A DNA stretch of 9,110 nucleotides from JAWWBG01 sp033721095 (GTDB taxonomy: Bacteria > Actinomycetota > Nitriliruptoria > Nitriliruptorales > Nitriliruptoraceae), in the NCBI GenBank assembly GCA_033721095.1, contig JAWWBG010000103.1:1-9110 (forward strand), in the 5' to 3' direction. Every line of letters starts with the position of its first letter. The first letter of the stretch is position 1. The position numbers and the translations under genes are program-made. Positions 7,601 to 9,110 of this stretch are shown in pieces. Under the pieces are notes generated by a model that saw only the letters and a program-made list of their open reading frames with translations, was not told the DNA's origin and did not search any database.

Positions 7601-9110
7601 CGATCACGGTCGTGCCCTCGTCGAGCGCGAGGCGTACCAGCAAGCCGGCGAACGCTGCGCGCTCCTCGGCCGCAATCGCATCGGCGAACAACTCCTCGAG
7701 CTGATCGACGAGGACGAGGCGATGGCCGACCTCCCCAGTGGCATCGTCCAGGGCACGGTTCAACGTTGCCACCGGCGTGGTGCCCGGCCGGATGACTGCC
7801 TGTTGCCACCGTTCGCTGCCGGGAAGGCGGCCAGCCCGCAGCGCTGCCAGCATCCCCGCGCGTGCCAGGGACGACTTGCCGCTCCCAGAGGGGCCGACGA
7901 TGGCAACCAGCGGGCGTTCGACGACGAGCGCGACCAGCGTGGCCGTCAGCTCGTCGCGTCCGAAGAACAAGTCCGCGTCCGCGACGTCGAAGGACCGCAA
8001 CCCCATGTAGGGGCAGCGATCACGGTCCACCAACCGAAACCGTGGTGCCTCCTCCAGTGCGCTGAGCTCGGCCAGTCCGGAGGTCAGGTCCGCACGAGAC
8101 TCGTCCAGTGCCTGGCGGCGCTCCTGAACCTGCCGGGAGACGACGTCGACCTCCTCGGCAATTCGCTGCCGATGCCAGGCAGAAGCCGCTGCATGGAGGG
8201 CGCCGGGCAGCATTGGCACCGGAGCAACGTCGGCCGCGGCGAGTGCGGCGTGTTCCTCTCCGACGTAGAGAGCCGCGACCGCAACGGCATCGTGAGCCTG
8301 GAGCGGGCCCAGTTGGACGTGTCCGTCGCAGTTGCCCTCCCATCGAGACGCCGAACGATCAAGCAGCAGCGTCAGGATCCCCGCCTCGGCCAGCGTGCGC
8401 CCAAAGGTCGCGACCGCCCGCCGCTCCTCGCCGTCGAGCGCCTCGAGGTCGTCGAGCACCACCAGCGTCCCCTGATCGCTCGCGCGCAGGACAAGTCGTT
8501 GCGCCAGCCCGACGGCGGCATCCGAGGGCGTTGACTCGACGTCATCCACGCTGTCGAGTCGAAGCAGCTCGACGGCGCGCCGGAGGACACGAAGCCGGTC
8601 CGTGCTTTCCGGTACTGCACTGCTGTGAAGGACGAGCGCCCCGCCTCCGTGGGCAGTGGCGGCCAGCTCGGCAGCGAGGCGCGTGCGACCTGAACCCGGT
8701 TCGCCTGCCACGACGAGAACGCTGCCGCGGCCGCGGCGTGAGGCCTCCCAAGCGTCTCGAAGGGCTGCAAGCTGCGCATCGCGACCGACCAGGAGCGGCT
8801 CGACCGGGTCGAGGGCGACGGGAAGTGGGGGACGCGCCCGACCCGGATGCTCCAGCGTGGGGTCCTGAGCGAGAACTCGTTCCTGGAGCTCCTTGAGGTC
8901 AGGGCCGGGCTCGATCCCCAACTCGTCGACGAGGGTCTGGCGCGCCTGCTGGTAGGCCGCGAGCGCTTCACCCTGTCGCCCGGCCCGGTACAGGGCCAGA
9001 ACGAGCTGCGCCCAACGGCGTTCGCGCAGCGGCTCCTCATCGACCAGTCGCCGCAACTCGGGGACCAGCTCCTCGTCCAGGCCGCGGGCCAGGTCTGCAT
9101 CGACAAGGTC
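4641..9110 (-). CDS. Partial BTAD / nSTAND1 / WD40 regulator (5' end outside window)
   Basis: The reading frame is open to the window edge; the first visible codon is 9110-9108, and 1489 residues are visible and numbered from there. The TTG at 9056 is an internal Leu, not the start. Residues 1-72 are the end of a BTAD domain (ALYRAGRQGEAL, ELGIEPGPDL) of the SARP/AfsR type, so a winged-helix DNA-binding domain is expected beyond 9110. A first P-loop NTPase (about 105-320) has VGRD (108-111), an altered Walker A GEPGSGRT (136-143) and Walker B LVVLDD (216-221). A helical linker spans 312-354. An nSTAND1 NTPase starts at CPYMGL (366), with intact Walker A GPSGSGKS (406-413), Walker B LVLVDQLEELF (465-475), LRADH (506-510) and VAHEALL (from 681). 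A coiled coil (747-785) leads into one membrane helix (about 786-805). About 14 WD40-type blades (874-1449) and a 40-residue tail with Cys1454 and Cys1479 follow. The likely role is an NTP-dependent switch that senses a ligand through its propeller and controls transcription. Ligand and target genes are unknown. The secreted protease lies 105 bp downstream. Confidence 0.93.
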   Translation of the reverse strand, partial: DLVDADLARGLDEELVPELRRLVDEEPLRERRWAQLVLALYRAGRQGEALAAYQQARQTLVDELGIEPGPDLKELQERVLAQDPTLEHPGRARPPLPVALDPVEPLLVGRDAQLAALRDAWEASRRGRGSVLVVAGEPGSGRTRLAAELAATAHGGGALVLHSSAVPESTDRLRVLRRAVELLRLDSVDDVESTPSDAAVGLAQRLVLRASDQGTLVVLDDLEALDGEERRAVATFGRTLAEAGILTLLLDRSASRWEGNCDGHVQLGPLQAHDAVAVAALYVGEEHAALAAADVAPVPMLPGALHAAASAWHRQRIAEEVDVVSRQVQERRQALDESRADLTSGLAELSALEEAPRFRLVDRDRCPYMGLRSFDVADADLFFGRDELTATLVALVVERPLVAIVGPSGSGKSSLARAGMLAALRAGRLPGSERWQQAVIRPGTTPVATLNRALDDATGEVGHRLVLVDQLEELFADAIAAEERAAFAGLLVRLALDEGTTVIVTLRADHVGDLAGLPELSALVQDGAVLVGPMAPEELRRAIELPALRMGLRLEQGLSSMLVAEVAGRAGALPLLSTALLELWERRQDGRLSLAAHRATGGVAGAVARLAEATFERLDEQGRQAARRMLLRMCGSDGPEQPLRRRVPLEELTDEGDLGRAVLALFAERRLVTLSDASAEVAHEALLSEWPRLRGWLDDDTHGRLLHRHLTEAARRWDDEGRNADGLYRGARLASALTWAEEHGADLNRLEAAFLRESERLADSERREAEEAARQARAASRRLRRLLAIVATVLVFAVVTAGFAMQQRSQAADRARVADAGRLGSQALAENALDLSLLLAVQARELDDSPVTRGTLLAALARAPQAIGVFRAQEPRFLDGDLSPDGSLVAAIASDGPATVWDTATHQVVARLEAATNGWGVAFSPDGESLAIAGWSADDDGVIELYETSGFERVWSTRTPIGGHRLDWAPDGSALTGMGFDGLPRLIDAETGSVRTLEPGVADRDAWGSTFLADSRSIAASWEGLTLLLDAQTGNELARLPIGGPLAVSRDGRILAVAEWGAADRAVVLVDVSSGEVLRRLVRHTAEIQDLAFAPDGRELLSAGDDALVVRWDVTAGEVIEVLEGHGGRVWGLGVTSDGETASSASLDGSVIAWDLSGLRRLGVTSSPSDAGIGASVSPDGRWVVAAAGSGVAIHDRASREERLVDTHLAALQSSVFIDNETAVLGLSDGSLRRLDIASGRVSSGLDLGVGVPGIIVATPEGSHVLVGTDAGEIVTVEAAEWRIESRLSFGQPVWSIAFDHAGKRMAVALDDGSIVVAGRSGDVLATVSGGDGAMIVVAFDPTGRYVLGGGFSGVLQRWKAADGQPVGEPLKLGAGWIIAGKLHGELFVAGSTDGMARLVDVRAWQQIGTPLPVGDQVWVMPTVLPDGRILALTDTGPAMVYEIDADRWTQRACAIAGRTLTEQEWRSHVGDRPWTPGCGTSVARNMEG
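4764..6491 (-). repeat. WD40-type blade array, about 14 units (two seven-bladed propellers)
   Basis: Residues about 874-1449 of the regulator divide into about 14 units averaging 41 residues. Most have a strand ending in SPDG/APDG-like turns (SPDG, APDG, SRDG, LPDG), then a small-residue strand, then a D-G-x-x-x-x-W/Y-D-like strand. Blade 6 is closest to canonical, with GDDALVVRWD and a following GH. Others are degenerate. Fourteen units fit two seven-bladed propellers. The array is cysteine-free. Such arrays act as binding or sensing platforms in STAND proteins. The blade count is by eye and could be off by one. Confidence 0.8.

Noticed and set aside
4641..9056. A complete regulator gene starting at TTG 9056.
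   Set aside because: The frame stays open upstream to the window edge, and the 18 extra residues continue the BTAD helix pattern, so the true start lies outside the window.

Overview
The window is very GC-rich by eye (not counted). Third positions in the real reading frames are mostly G or C, which explains the many long shadow frames on both strands. The large regulator, with a BTAD domain, STAND-type NTPases and a WD40 tail, is typical of Actinomycetota. The host is therefore most likely a high-GC actinobacterium, possibly not a streptomycete. This is inference from protein style, and no species is claimed.

There are three genes. (1) On the + strand, positions 56-1474 encode a complete aldehyde dehydrogenase of the ALDH superfamily, closest in my memory to the poorly characterised y4uC-like / lactaldehyde dehydrogenase group. 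(2) Converging on it from the - strand, 4535-1509 encode a secreted multidomain subtilisin-like protease of about 1008 residues. It has a signal peptide, an I9-like propeptide, an intact Asp/His/Ser catalytic domain, and a long tail of beta domains joined by proline-rich linkers. (3) Also on the - strand and upstream of the protease, 9110-4641 encode a very large regulator whose N-terminus lies outside the window. In order it shows the end of a BTAD domain, a first P-loop NTPase with an altered Walker A, an intact nSTAND1 NTPase, a coiled coil, one transmembrane helix, about 14 WD40-type blades and a short C-terminal tail holding a cysteine pair.

The ALDH and the protease are separated by only 34 bp, which contains a small GC hairpin that may end both transcripts. 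The regulator and the protease point the same way and are 105 bp apart. They could share a transcript, or the regulator could act on a protease promoter in that gap. Nothing in the sequence proves a functional link, and the ALDH looks unrelated.

The most interesting object is the regulator. It is a putative DNA-binding STAND protein whose sensor propeller is predicted to lie on the far side of the membrane. Close relatives of this architecture recur in actinobacterial genomes as far as I recall, but I know of no well-defined function. There is no RNA gene, CRISPR array, insertion sequence or phage signature that I can see, and no stretch over 300 bp without a gene.
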